Source: Subdoligranulum variabile (GTDB lineage Bacteria > Bacillota > Clostridia > Oscillospirales > Ruminococcaceae). From it: 64,000 nt of DNA. Location of the stretch: contig QAKI01000016.1 in the NCBI GenBank assembly GCA_003343905.1, positions 1-64,000 of the forward strand, read 5' to 3'. This document shows, piece by piece, positions 1 through 8,998 of the stretch. The translations under genes and the position numbers were made by a program. Under the pieces are notes generated by a model, which searched no databases, was not told the DNA's origin, and saw only the letters and a list, made by a program, of their open reading frames with translations. Numbering within the stretch: the first letter of the stretch is position 1; each line of letters begins with the position of its first letter.

Positions 1-333
1 TCCGCCTACGCTGCTGCCAAGGGCGGCCTGAAGATGCTGACCAAGAACATCGCTTCCGAGTACGGCGCCTACAACATCCAGTGCAATGGCATCGGCCCCG
101 GCTACATCGCCACCCCGCAGACCGCGCCCCTGCGCGAGATCCAGCCCGACGGCAGCCGTCATCCGTTCGATCAGTTCATCGTTGCCAAGACCCCGGCCGG
201 CCGCTGGGGCGAGGCTTCCGACCTGGGCGGCCCCGCGGTCTTCCTGGCTTCCGAGGCTTCCGACTTCGTCAACGGCCTGATCCTGTACGTGGACGGCGGC
301 ATTCTGGCTTACATCGGCAAGCAGCCGGGCTGA
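1..333 (+). CDS. SDR-family oxidoreductase, gluconate 5-dehydrogenase-like (3' part)
   Basis: Only the C-terminal 110 residues are present; the gene enters from the left edge. The visible part carries the SDR catalytic Y-x3-K (YAAAK, at the very start), the following NGIGPGYIATP segment and the C-terminal FVNGLILYVDGG motif. The long conserved insert before VAKTPAGRWGE is typical of gluconate 5-dehydrogenase and 2-deoxy-gluconate 3-dehydrogenase (KduD) types, which interconvert keto-sugar acids with NAD(P)H in the cytoplasm. Its place next to uxaA, uxaB and uxaC fits a sugar-acid role. The nucleotide-binding N-terminus is outside the window, so the exact substrate is uncertain. Confidence 0.85.
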   Translation, partial: SAYAAAKGGLKMLTKNIASEYGAYNIQCNGIGPGYIATPQTAPLREIQPDGSRHPFDQFIVAKTPAGRWGEASDLGGPAVFLASEASDFVNGLILYVDGGILAYIGKQPG

Positions 334-382
334 TCCCCTGCGCGCCTGACGTAAGTTCCGCTGCGTAAACACAAAAACAACA

Positions 383-421
383 CCCCGGCGGCTGCCGCAT
401 GGCAGCCGCCGGGGCTTTTTT
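383..421. terminator. Rho-independent terminator between convergent genes
   Basis: A 14-bp GC-rich stem (383-396 with 401-414, loop GCAT) is followed by a run of T. It lies 50 bases after the SDR stop and 20 bases before the uxaA stop on the other strand, so it ends the SDR transcript and may also stop uxaBA. Confidence 0.9.
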
Positions 422-442
422 GTATCGCAGGGGGCGCGCGTT

Positions 443-1927
443 TTACAGCACCACGCCGTCCTTGAAGATGGAAATTTCGCGGAAGCCCTTGCGCTCGGCG
501 CAGGTCTGCTTGCCGCTGGCCACTTCCAGCACCAGCGCATACAGGTCGGCCCCCGCCTCGTCCAGCGTGCGCGCGCCGTCGGCCACCACCCCGGCGTTGA
601 AGTCGATCCAGTTCTTCTTCTTTTCCGCCAGTTGGGTGTTGGTGGCGATCTTCAGCGTGGGCGCGGGCGCGCCGAAAGGCGTGCCGCGGCCGGTGGAGAA
701 CAGGATCAGGTGGGCGCCCGCCGCCGTCAGCGCCGTGGCCGAGACCAGATCGTTGCCGGGGCCGTAGAGCATATTCAGCCCTTTCGTCACCACCGGGTCA
801 CCGTAGCCGATCACGTCCATGATGGGCGCGCTGCCGCCTTTCTGGACGCAGCCGCAGGACTTGTCCTCCAGCGTGGTGATGCCGCCCTGTTTGTTGCCGG
901 GGCTGGGGTTGTCGTAGACTACCTCGTTATGGCTGATAAAGTATTCCTTGAAGCCGTTGATCATCCGAACGGCCTTGCCGAACACTTCCTCGTTCTGGCA
1001 GCGGTCCATCAGGAAGCCCTCGGCGCCGAACATTTCGGGCACTTCGGTCAGCACGGTGGAACCGCCCCGGGCGCAGAGCATATCGCTGAAACGGCCGATG
1101 GTGGGGTTGGCGGTAATGCCGGAAAGCCCGTCGGACCCGCCGCACTTCATGCCCACCACCAGCTCGCTGGCGGGGATAGGCTCGCGCCGGAACTGCCCGG
1201 CGTAGGCGACCAGCTCTTTCAGGATCGCGCGCCCGGCGGCCAGTTCGTCCTCCACGTCCTGGCAGGTCAGGAACTTGACGCGGTCGGGGTCGTATTCGCC
1301 CAGTTCGGCCAAAAACTGGTCGTGGGTCAGGTTTTCGCACCCCAGGCTGAGCACCAGCACCGCGCCCGCGTTGGGGTGCCGCGCCAGCGCGGCCAGCAGC
1401 TTGCGGGTCTGGGCGTGGTCATGGCCGGTCTGGGAGCAGCCGAAGGGATGGGGGAAGGTGTACAGCCCGTCGATGGAACCCGTCACCAGATCCTGATTAT
1501 CCCGCACCAGGGCCTTGGCGCAGTCATTGACGCAGCCCACCGTGGGGATGATCCAGATCTCGTTGCGGATGGCGGCGCGGCCGTCTTTGCGGCGGTAGCC
1601 CTGGAATGTTTCGGGCTGCACCGGGGCCAGCGGGCGCACCTGGGGGTGGTAGCTGTACTCGATCTCGCCCGAAAGGTTGGTGTGTACGTTATGGGTGTGC
1701 ATCCAGGTGCCGGGCACGGCGTCCGCCGTGGCGTGGCCGATGGGGAACCCGTACTTGACGACGTTCTCCCCTTTCCCGATCGGGGCAATGGCCATCTTGT
1801 GGCCCTGGGGGATGTCCTCCACGGCGGTGACGGCCGCGCCGTCCACCGGCACGGCGGTCCCTTTGGCGATGGGATGCAGCGCAACAACGACGTTGTCCTG
1901 CGGATGGATCTTGATGGCAAGCGGCAT
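443..1927 (-). CDS. uxaA: Altronate dehydratase
   Basis: 494 residues, the usual length for UxaA. It dehydrates D-altronate to 2-keto-3-deoxygluconate in the galacturonate/hexuronate pathway, in the cytoplasm. An N-terminal SAF domain (about 10-85) is followed by the altronate hydrolase/galactarate dehydratase domain, with GYRRKDGRAAIRNE at 110-123, HPFGCSQTGHDH at 160-171 and GMKCGGSDG at 259-267. The start has GGAG about 9 bases upstream. It is the second gene of a minus-strand operon, 78 bases after uxaB. Confidence 0.96.
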   Translation of the reverse strand: MPLAIKIHPQDNVVVALHPIAKGTAVPVDGAAVTAVEDIPQGHKMAIAPIGKGENVVKYGFPIGHATADAVPGTWMHTHNVHTNLSGEIEYSYHPQVRPLAPVQPETFQGYRRKDGRAAIRNEIWIIPTVGCVNDCAKALVRDNQDLVTGSIDGLYTFPHPFGCSQTGHDHAQTRKLLAALARHPNAGAVLVLSLGCENLTHDQFLAELGEYDPDRVKFLTCQDVEDELAAGRAILKELVAYAGQFRREPIPASELVVGMKCGGSDGLSGITANPTIGRFSDMLCARGGSTVLTEVPEMFGAEGFLMDRCQNEEVFGKAVRMINGFKEYFISHNEVVYDNPSPGNKQGGITTLEDKSCGCVQKGGSAPIMDVIGYGDPVVTKGLNMLYGPGNDLVSATALTAAGAHLILFSTGRGTPFGAPAPTLKIATNTQLAEKKKNWIDFNAGVVADGARTLDEAGADLYALVLEVASGKQTCAERKGFREISIFKDGVVL

Positions 1928-2005
1928 GGGGGTATTCTCCTTTGCGGTTACACAGGTTGAAAAAGAGGCCGGAGAGCGTCCCCCGGCCCCGGATGGGGTT
2001 TGCCT

Positions 2006-3505
2006 TTACAGGCAGGAAGCATAGGCGGCCAGCGCGCCCTGTTCGCGGATCATCGTCAGGTTTTTGACGGTGGCTTCCTCAAAGCCGGGCACCTGGGTCA
2101 GATCCCGGCCCCACATCTGTTCGTTGGTCATGACGGCGTGGACCAGCGCGGGGACCGCGCCGTTCTTATGCTCGTTGTAGAACTCCAGCACCCAGCGGTC
2201 GTCGCTGACGGTGTAGGTGTTGCCCTTGGCGCGCTTGCAGACCAGCCCGGCATCGGTGAGTTCCTGCACATCGTTGCTGTAGAACGCGATGTAGGCGGCA
2301 AAGCTCATGGTCAGGCAGGCGGGCAGGGCGCCGTTCTTCTCCACATATTCCAGGAAGGACGGCATATTGCGCGCGCGCCACTTGGAGGTGGAGTTCAGCG
2401 AAATGCTCATCAGCTCATGGTTGACGAAGGGGTTGTTGAAGCGGTCCTGCACGGCGGCGGCGAACCGGCGGCAGTCCTCCTGATCCAGGGGCAGGATGGG
2501 CACGACCTCGTCCAGCAGCATCTTGTTCATGTAGCGCAGGATGGTATCGTCATGCATGCAGTCGCGCACGATGTCGAACCCGGCCAGGTAGGCGCCCAGC
2601 ACAAAGCCGGTGTGCGCGCCGTTCAGGATGCGGACCTTGCGCTTTTTGTAGGGGCTCATGTCGGGGGTGACAAAGACGTTGGCTTCCAGCCCGGCCTTGC
2701 GGAAGGGCAGCACATCGTTGAGTTTGGGGTCGCCCTCGATGACCCAGACGCCGAACACCTCGCCCACGTCGGTCAGCGGGTCGGCGTAGCCGTTCTTCGC
2801 TTCCAGTTCGGCCACTTCCTGCGGGTCGCGGATGCGGCCGGGCACGATGCGGTCCACCAGAGAACCGCAGAAGGTGCATTCCTCATTGACGTACTTTTTG
2901 AAGCCTTCGCCCAGTTCCCACTGGTCGATGTACTGGTTGACGCACCGCAGAAGCTGCTTGCCGTTGTCGTCGATCAGTTCGCAGGCCAGCATCAGGATGC
3001 CCTTGCGGCCCGCCTGGTAGCGGTGGTAAAGCACCTGGGTCAGCTTGGCGGGGAAGCTGGACGGCGGGCAGTCGTCCTTCCGGCAGGCGGGGTCGTAGAC
3101 GATGCCCGCCTCGGTGGTGTTGGAAACGATGATCTCCAGATCTTCGCTGGCGGCGACGGCCATCATCTTCTCGTAGTCATCCTTCTCATAGGGGTTCAGG
3201 CAGCGGGACACGCTGGAGATCACGCGCTTGTCGTCCACCTTGCGGCCGTTCTCGCTGCCGCGCAGATAGAGCGTGTACAGGCCGTCCTGTTCGTTGATCA
3301 TCTTGGCAAGGCCGGGGGCGATGGGCTGCACCAGCACGCACTTGCCGTTCCAGCCCGCTTTCTCGTTGGCCAGGTCGAACCAGTAATCCACGAACGCGCG
3401 CAGGAAATTTCCCTCGCCGAACTGAAGGACCTTTTCCGGCGCGTCCTTCAGGATATACCCGTCGTAGCCGGATTTTTTCAGCACTTCATAATTCAAAGTT
3501 TCCAT
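2006..3505 (-). CDS. uxaB: Tagaturonate reductase (altronate oxidoreductase)
   Basis: 499 residues of the mannitol dehydrogenase-like family. It reduces D-tagaturonate to D-altronate with NADH, the step just before UxaA. The N-terminal FGEGNFLRAF (29-38) is the hallmark of the nucleotide-binding region. AAAAAGGAG lies at the usual distance before the ATG. It is the first gene of the uxaB-uxaA operon, divergent from uxaC. The full length and the pathway neighbours make UxaB much more likely than a fructuronate reductase (UxuB). Confidence 0.94.
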   Translation of the reverse strand: METLNYEVLKKSGYDGYILKDAPEKVLQFGEGNFLRAFVDYWFDLANEKAGWNGKCVLVQPIAPGLAKMINEQDGLYTLYLRGSENGRKVDDKRVISSVSRCLNPYEKDDYEKMMAVAASEDLEIIVSNTTEAGIVYDPACRKDDCPPSSFPAKLTQVLYHRYQAGRKGILMLACELIDDNGKQLLRCVNQYIDQWELGEGFKKYVNEECTFCGSLVDRIVPGRIRDPQEVAELEAKNGYADPLTDVGEVFGVWVIEGDPKLNDVLPFRKAGLEANVFVTPDMSPYKKRKVRILNGAHTGFVLGAYLAGFDIVRDCMHDDTILRYMNKMLLDEVVPILPLDQEDCRRFAAAVQDRFNNPFVNHELMSISLNSTSKWRARNMPSFLEYVEKNGALPACLTMSFAAYIAFYSNDVQELTDAGLVCKRAKGNTYTVSDDRWVLEFYNEHKNGAVPALVHAVMTNEQMWGRDLTQVPGFEEATVKNLTMIREQGALAAYASCL

Positions 3506-3570
3506 AAGCGTTTCTCCTTTTTCACTCTATCACGTCACACGGCGCGCCATGTGGTTGCCATATATTCAAC

Positions 3571-3599
3571 ATTGTAAAATTACGGTCAGGGTCCGTCAA
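3571..3599 (-). promoter_or_regulatory. Sigma-A promoter of uxaBA
   Basis: Read on the minus strand: -35 TTGACG (3594-3599), 17-bp spacer, -10 TACAAT (3571-3576). It lies 66 bases before uxaB. A short dyad with GTTG/CAAC arms (3554-3570) sits near the expected start of transcription and may be an operator, but its arms are only 4 bp. Confidence 0.7.
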
Positions 3600-3725
3600 G
3601 GCAGTTTCCCACACAAAGGAACATATCTTGCGCTCCGGGGGCCATATTTTTTCGTTTCCACATCTTGTACAACAGACGGCTCCATTTTTTGGTTATTTTT
3701 TCTATTTTTGCCCGCCGTTTACGGC

Positions 3726-3754
3726 TTGTTGCGCCGGGCCGGATTATGTATAAT
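3726..3754 (+). promoter_or_regulatory. Sigma-A promoter of uxaC
   Basis: -35 TTGTTG (3726-3731), 17-bp spacer, -10 TATAAT (3749-3754). The 16 bases from 3747 (TGTATAATAGTAGCAG) also occur at the ychF promoter (25408-25423). Confidence 0.7.
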
Positions 3755-3789
3755 AGTAGCAGAGTATGCGCTTTTGACCCGCCCATACC

Positions 3790-3804
3790 GCGCAAACTTT
3801 GCGC
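3790..3804 (+). promoter_or_regulatory. Candidate operator (perfect inverted repeat) in the uxaC leader
   Basis: GCGCAAA-C-TTTGCGC is a perfect 7-bp inverted repeat about 30 bases downstream of the predicted uxaC start of transcription. It resembles the half-sites of LacI-family operators, although those usually have an even centre. No regulator gene is in view. Confidence 0.45.
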
Positions 3805-3868
3805 TGTGCGCCGCGGGGCGCAGCCATTCCGCCGTGACGTTGACCTATATAAAAAGGAGCGTTTGTAC

Positions 3869-5311
3869 ATGAAAGCCTTTATGGACAAAAACTTTTTGCT
3901 GGAGACCCCTACCGCCCAGCACCTGTACCACGATTATTCGGCCAAGCTGCCCATCGTGGACTACCACTGCCACATCCCCCCGCAGGAGATCTATGAGGAC
4001 CGCCGCTTTGAGAACATCGCCCAGGTCTGGCTGGGCGGCCATCAGGTGTTGGCCGACGGTTCGGACTACTACTTCGGCGACCACTACAAATGGCGCGTGA
4101 TGCGCTCCAACGGCGTGCCGGAGGAATACATCACCGGCGACAAGCCTGACCGCGAACGCTTCCAGAAATTTGCCGAAGCACTGGAAATGGCCATCGGCAA
4201 CCCCATGTACACCTGGTGCCACCTGGAACTGAAAAAATACTTCGGCTATGAGGGCGTGCTCAACGGCGAGACCGCGCAGCAGGTCTGGGACCTGTGCAAC
4301 GAAAAGCTGCAGAACGACCCCAGCCTGACGGTCCGCGGCCTGCTGGCGCAGAGCAACGTGGCGATGGTGGGCACCACCGACGACCCCATCGACTCGCTGG
4401 AATGGCACAAGAAGATCCAGGAGGACCCCACCATTCAGGTCACGGTGGCCCCGTCCTTCCGGCCTGACAAGGCGCTGAACATCCGCAAGCCCGGCTTTGC
4501 CGACTACATCCACAAGCTGGAGGACGTGGTGGGCCGCAAGTTCGCCTGCGTCAACTGCGTGGTGAAAGCCCTGGACGAACGCCTGCAGTTCTTTGTGCAG
4601 ATGGGCTGCCGCGCCGCCGACCACGGCCTGGACTACGTGCCCTATGTGGCCACCGACGCCGACAAGGCTACCGCCGCCTTCAAGAAAGCCATGGCCGGCG
4701 AACCGCTGACCCAGGCCGAGGGCGACGCCTACACCACCTACCTGCTGCTGGCGCTGGGCCGCCTGTACAAAAAGTACGATGTGGTCATGCAGATCCACTA
4801 CAGCTGCCTGCGCAACGTCAACGACCCGATGTACAAAAAGCTCGGCCCCGATACCGGCTTTGACATGATCGCCGTGACCGACTGCAGCGCCACCATCAGC
4901 AGCCTGCTGAGCGACCTGACCGCCACCGGCGAATGCCCCAAGGTCATCCTGTACAGCCTGAACCCCTCCGACTTTGATATGCTGGGCACCCTGATGGGCG
5001 CGTTCCAGGACGACGAGGTGCCCGGCAAGATCCAACTGGGTTCCGCCTGGTGGTTCTGCGATACCGACGACGGCATGTACCAGCAGATGAAAACGCTGGC
5101 GCGCCTGGGCCTGCTGGGCAACTTCATCGGCATGCTGACCGACAGCCGCAGCTTCCTGAGCTACACCCGCCACGAACTGTTCCGCCGCCTGATGTGCAAC
5201 CTGATCGGCAACTGGGTGGAGAACGGCCAATACCCCAACGACGAAAAGTCGCTGAAGAAGATCGTGGAAGGCATCAGCTACTACAACGCCAAGCGTTATT
5301 TCCACCTGTAA
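3869..5311 (+). CDS. uxaC: Glucuronate/galacturonate isomerase
   Basis: 480 residues, close to the usual length of about 470. UxaC isomerises D-galacturonate to D-tagaturonate and D-glucuronate to D-fructuronate, the entry step of the pathway. The amidohydrolase-like metal motif is VDYHCHIPP (about 30-38); the tail includes the conserved segment around SYTRHELFRR. The frame is open upstream to 3665, but the ATG at 3869 has AAGGAG 9 bases before it, lies below the promoter and gives the canonical N-terminus. It is divergent from uxaBA. Confidence 0.96.
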   Translation: MKAFMDKNFLLETPTAQHLYHDYSAKLPIVDYHCHIPPQEIYEDRRFENIAQVWLGGHQVLADGSDYYFGDHYKWRVMRSNGVPEEYITGDKPDRERFQKFAEALEMAIGNPMYTWCHLELKKYFGYEGVLNGETAQQVWDLCNEKLQNDPSLTVRGLLAQSNVAMVGTTDDPIDSLEWHKKIQEDPTIQVTVAPSFRPDKALNIRKPGFADYIHKLEDVVGRKFACVNCVVKALDERLQFFVQMGCRAADHGLDYVPYVATDADKATAAFKKAMAGEPLTQAEGDAYTTYLLLALGRLYKKYDVVMQIHYSCLRNVNDPMYKKLGPDTGFDMIAVTDCSATISSLLSDLTATGECPKVILYSLNPSDFDMLGTLMGAFQDDEVPGKIQLGSAWWFCDTDDGMYQQMKTLARLGLLGNFIGMLTDSRSFLSYTRHELFRRLMCNLIGNWVENGQYPNDEKSLKKIVEGISYYNAKRYFHL

Positions 5312-5330
5312 TTTTTTCCATCAATGCAAA

Positions 5331-5370
5331 CAGGCTCCCGGTGCGGCCGGGAGCCTGTTTTTCTGTTTTT
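5331..5370 (+). terminator. Rho-independent terminator of uxaC
   Basis: A 10-bp stem (5332-5341 with 5347-5356, loop TGCGG) is followed by a T-rich tail. Confidence 0.9.
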
Positions 5371-5550
5371 GTGTTTTGGGCCGGACGCCGGAACAGACCG
5401 CCGCCCGCATCGCCGCGCTGTGAACGCCCTCGCTCAAAGAGCGCAAAAGACACGCCGCCGTTCGGCCTTTGTGCAGGCCCGCCGTTTTCCCGGTACAGAA
5501 AGTGCCGGGGCGCGGCGTTTTTTCTTTTGCCGCTGCCCGGCGGGATCGGA
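5371..5550. other. Intergenic region without a recognisable gene
   Basis: 180 bases between the uxaC terminator and the 3' end of the minus-strand ABC permease. No convincing open frame, strong terminator or regulatory motif was seen. Confidence 0.6.
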
Positions 5551-6244
5551 TCAATAGAGTTCCGGCACCTTCTTTTTGAAAACAAGCACCGTGAACACGG
5601 CAGTAACGGCAACGACCAAAAGGACCTGCAACAGGGATTCCTGATTCGTCGGGTTTTTGGTGATGATGACCTGCCGGAACACGATCACGATCAAAGAAGT
5701 GACGATGGTCGCCGGGACCGATTTTCGGACCATGCCAATGATGAACGGCCAGAGCGAAAGCACCGTACATACGACCACCGTGGTGACCGCCATAGGTATC
5801 CACGTCTGAAGCATGGAGGGCTGGAACGACCCTTCCAGCATATCAAAAAAACGATCTGCAAAGATGATATAGCCGCTGCAGCAGATATAGCCGACCGCCA
5901 TGGAAACCGCAGTGTACACCATAATGATGATCAGCTTACCGGCGATCAATTCCATACGGTTCAAAGGGTAGGCGAACATGATCGTGATCGTTCGCTGGTT
6001 ATATTCCCCAATGACCAGCCGCGCCGTCAAAACCGACGCATACACAAGAAAAATAAAGTCCATCAGCAGGCCGATGACAAGATAGGTACTTTCAAACGTG
6101 TCTTTGGTCTGTTCCGGGTCGGTCACGCTGTCCCACAGGGACACCGTAATAAAAAAGGATACTGAAAAGGATCGCAGCAAACGTGAAAATGACATTCCGC
6201 GCGATCCCAAACTTTTTCAATTCCAGTCTGATCAGGTGCGCCAT
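5551..6244 (-). pseudogene. ABC-2 type permease, frameshifted (bacitracin/lantibiotic-type transporter)
   Basis: The protein reads in two frames. Residues from the ATG at 6244 (MAHLIRLELKKFG...) run to FSILF, then the match continues one frame over as ITVSLWDSVTDPEQT to the stop at 5551. The shift falls at a run of six T on the coding strand (6151-6156 as A on the plus strand); one T too many explains it. Removing one T would give about 230 residues with six membrane segments, like BcrB/NatB-type permeases. It starts one base after the ATPase stop, so it is the partner of that gene. It may be a true inactivating mutation, a phase-variable tract or a sequencing error. Confidence 0.75.
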
Positions 6245-6245
6245 G

Positions 6246-7157
6246 TTATCTGCCCTCCTCTGTAAGCTGGAAGAAATAATCCTCCAGCGTATCCTGTTTG
6301 CGGCCCAGACTCTCCAGCCCCACGCCATTTTCAACAAGGGCTTTCGACAGGTCTTTGCCCGCAATATCCGTGCCGTAAATGCGGAGGAACGCTTTATCCA
6401 GTACCGTAAAGTTTGTAATGCCCATGCGTTCCAGCACAGTCGCCGCGCGGGCCACATCATCGACCTGCAAACTGATATACTCGGTTTGGTGCTTATGGAT
6501 CTCCTCAATGGACAGTTCCGTCAGCAGTTTCCCGTGCTGAATGATCCCGATGCGATCCGCTATCAGGTCCACTTCGGACAGGATGTGGCTGGATATGAAA
6601 ATCGTCGTTCCCGCTTCCTGATTCAGCCGCCGGAACAGGTTCCGCATTTCACGGATGCCTTCGGGGTCCAGCGCATTGATCGGTTCGTCCAGAATCAGAA
6701 ATTCCGGCCTTGCCAAAATCGCCCTTGCGATCGCCAGCCGCTGCTTCATGCCCAATGAATAATGGCAGATCTGCTTCCCCTCCACGTTCTGCAAATCCAC
6801 CATCTGTAAAACTTCATCTATCCGGTTTTTGTTTGGGAACCCCATGTATTCACAATGCAGTTCCAAATTTTGGCGCGCCGTCATTTTGTCATAAAAGTAC
6901 GGGTTTTCAATGATAGAACCCACCCTTTTGAAACTTTCATAGCTGTGGTCGGTAACTTTTTCGCCAAAAAGACGGACTTCCCCGCCATCCGGCTGGATCA
7001 GGTTCAAGATCATCTTCATCACGGTACTTTTGCCCGCGCCGTTTGGCCCGACAAAACCATAGATCTCGCCCTTCTTTACATGGATGTTCACGGCGTTCAC
7101 GACGGTTTTGCCCTTATAGGATTTGAGCAGATCGTGCGTTTCCATGATATATTCCAT
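6246..7157 (-). CDS. ABC transporter ATP-binding protein, bacitracin/lantibiotic-resistance type
   Basis: 303 residues. Walker A GPNGAGKST (37-45), signature YSLGMKQR (133-140) and Walker B FLILDEP (153-159) are intact. The signature reads SLGMKQR instead of LSGGQ, as in the BcrA family, and the C-terminal accessory region of about 80 residues is also typical. It should power export or removal of an antimicrobial peptide with the next gene, the frameshifted permease. AAAGGAGG precedes the start. It lies directly below a response regulator/kinase pair. Confidence 0.92.
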   Translation of the reverse strand: MEYIMETHDLLKSYKGKTVVNAVNIHVKKGEIYGFVGPNGAGKSTVMKMILNLIQPDGGEVRLFGEKVTDHSYESFKRVGSIIENPYFYDKMTARQNLELHCEYMGFPNKNRIDEVLQMVDLQNVEGKQICHYSLGMKQRLAIARAILARPEFLILDEPINALDPEGIREMRNLFRRLNQEAGTTIFISSHILSEVDLIADRIGIIQHGKLLTELSIEEIHKHQTEYISLQVDDVARAATVLERMGITNFTVLDKAFLRIYGTDIAGKDLSKALVENGVGLESLGRKQDTLEDYFFQLTEEGR

Positions 7158-7181
7158 TTTGCCTGCCTCCTTTCGGATAAC

Positions 7182-7236
7182 AGTATATACAACAGACTTT
7201 TCTTTTCCCTGCCGGAAATCTAACGGTTTTCTAACG
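7182..7236 (-). promoter_or_regulatory. Activator-type promoter with direct-repeat operator for the ABC transporter
   Basis: Read on the minus strand, CGTTAGA occurs twice with an 11-bp period (plus-strand TCTAACG at 7219-7225 and 7230-7236), followed about 30 bp later by -10 TATACT (7182-7187). There is no good -35. This layout, one-turn-spaced direct repeats just upstream of a missing -35, is that of promoters activated by OmpR-family regulators. The repeat overlaps the last codon of the kinase gene. Confidence 0.65.
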
Positions 7237-8151
7237 TTTCAAAACGACCGCAAAAACCGTTCCCTCATTCTGCACGCTGCGCACCCGCAGTTCCGCGCCT
7301 GTCTGTTCGGCCAGCTTCTTGGCGATCGCCAGCCCCAGCCCGTTCCCGGACGCTCCCGGGGCCGTCGTGTAGTTCCTTGTGAAGATCTGCTTTTGCTGCT
7401 GGGGCGACATGCCTTTCCCGTGATCCTCCACTTCGATAATACAGGCCCCCTTGTCCGCCGTAAGGCGCAGGGCGATATACCGGCCCTCGCCCCCATGGCG
7501 GACCGCGTTGTCGATGAGGTTTTTCAAAATGCGTTGCAGGGCGTCCCGGTCCGTATCGGCATAGACCGGGGCCTGCGGTATCTGGATATCGACCGCAAAC
7601 TGTTCTTTTTCCAGCAGGTCGTAATATTCCAGGATGGTATCGCGGCACAGCCCGGCGATGTTCTCCTTTTTCAGTTGCAGGGGCAGATCGCCGGAAGCGA
7701 TCTTCGACATCGTAAAATAGTCGTTGATCGTTGCGATCAGATCGTCCGCCTTGCGGTCGATTTTGGCCGCCATCCCGTGAACATCCTCCGGCACCGGCAG
7801 GGCTTCCACCCTGGCGGCCAGCATCTCGCTGTTGCCTTTCAGCACCGTAAGCGGGGTGCGGATGTCGTGCGAGATATTGGTGAGGACCTGCGCCATGGCC
7901 TTTTGCGCCTGCTCAAAGTCCGCTTTCTTTTCATAGAAGTCCTGCAACAATGTGTTGAGGGCGGCCCCCAGTCTGCGGATGCAGGCATGGTCCGTGGGCA
8001 GCAGGACAAAGCCGTTTTCGGCCGCGATGGAAAGCGCCCCCAGCCGCCCGCTGATGTAGTCGATCTCCCGCTGCAATTTCCGGTACTGCGCCCGCTGCCA
8101 GGCCAACAACGCCAGCAGCGCCGCCGAAAGCACGGCAAACAAGATCCACAT
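7231..8151 (-). CDS. Sensor histidine kinase with short membrane anchor
   Basis: 306 residues. One N-terminal membrane segment (about 2-18) has no extracellular domain after it, then a short linker, the HisKA domain with SHDIRTPLT (phospho-acceptor His95) and the HATPase domain with LKNLIDNAVRHG and GNGLGLAIAKK. The ATG directly follows the TAA of the response regulator, so the two are co-translated. With no sensory loop, it probably senses within the membrane or through a partner such as the ABC transporter below, as in antibiotic-sensing pairs; this is inference. Confidence 0.92.
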   Translation of the reverse strand: MWILFAVLSAALLALLAWQRAQYRKLQREIDYISGRLGALSIAAENGFVLLPTDHACIRRLGAALNTLLQDFYEKKADFEQAQKAMAQVLTNISHDIRTPLTVLKGNSEMLAARVEALPVPEDVHGMAAKIDRKADDLIATINDYFTMSKIASGDLPLQLKKENIAGLCRDTILEYYDLLEKEQFAVDIQIPQAPVYADTDRDALQRILKNLIDNAVRHGGEGRYIALRLTADKGACIIEVEDHGKGMSPQQQKQIFTRNYTTAPGASGNGLGLAIAKKLAEQTGAELRVRSVQNEGTVFAVVLKR

Positions 8152-8838
8152 TTACGATTCCTCCATCTTATAGCCGATCCCCCACAGGGTCTTGATATAG
8201 GGCGTCGTGTCCTGTTCGCCGTTTTTCAGTTTCAGGCGCAGCCGGTTGATGTGCGTATTCAGCACGTTTTCATTGCCGAAATACGGTTCCTTCCAGATCT
8301 GTTCATACAGCCGCTCTTTGGAAAACGCCTGCCCCGGATGGGACGCCAGCAGATACAGGATCTCAAATTCGGTGCGCGTCAGGTCGATCTGCCGCCCCTG
8401 CCGGCTGACGGTGTGGGCCGCCGGGTCGATCTCCAGATCCCGAATTCTGACGCCCGCGCCGCCCGGCACGGCCTGATAAGTCCCGGCGCGCCGGATGTTC
8501 GCCTTGATCCTTGCCGCCAGTTCGATCAGGGAAAACGGCTTTACCACATAATCATCGGCCCCCAGATTCAGGCCCAGCGATTTATCGGTATCGCTGTCTT
8601 TGGCGGTGATGATGATAATGGGAATCGTGCTGGTCTGCCGGATGGTCTTGATGATCTCCATGCCGCTCATATCCGGCAGCATAAGGTCTATGAGCGCCAG
8701 CGAATACGCATCGTAGTTTTGAATCTGCCGCACGGCGCTGCCCCCGTCGCTGAAAGAACAGATGGTAAAATCGCCGGACAGATAATCCTGCACCATCGTT
8801 CTGATCTCTGCATCGTCCTCGATCAGTAAGATCCTCAT
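8152..8838 (-). CDS. OmpR-family response regulator
   Basis: 228 residues: receiver domain with acidic pocket EDD (8-10), phospho-acceptor Asp51 (LALIDLMLPD) and KPFS lysine, then a winged-helix DNA-binding domain. The frame extends upstream to 8949, but the ATG at 8838 with AGAGGAAC before it gives the standard MRILLIEDD start. It is the first gene of the operon RR-kinase-ATPase-permease and is the likely ligand of the 11-bp-spaced CGTTAGA repeats at 7219-7236. Confidence 0.93.
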   Translation of the reverse strand: MRILLIEDDAEIRTMVQDYLSGDFTICSFSDGGSAVRQIQNYDAYSLALIDLMLPDMSGMEIIKTIRQTSTIPIIIITAKDSDTDKSLGLNLGADDYVVKPFSLIELAARIKANIRRAGTYQAVPGGAGVRIRDLEIDPAAHTVSRQGRQIDLTRTEFEILYLLASHPGQAFSKERLYEQIWKEPYFGNENVLNTHINRLRLKLKNGEQDTTPYIKTLWGIGYKMEES

Positions 8839-8998
8839 AGGTCGTTCCTCTCTTTCCGCTCCGCCGGGCTTTGGGCAGGGCGCCGCCCCGGCAAAGAAAA
8901 GCCAGGGCGGCACGGCCGTTCGCCATGCCGCCCTGCCGCGGTCCCGCACACATTCTTATAAAAAGGCGCGCCCTGCGCCAGCCTGCCCCGGCCGGGGC

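Noticed and set aside
3665..3868. N-terminal extension of uxaC
   Set aside because: It would start upstream of the predicted promoter and lacks a ribosome site; ATG 3869 has AAGGAG and the canonical N-terminus.
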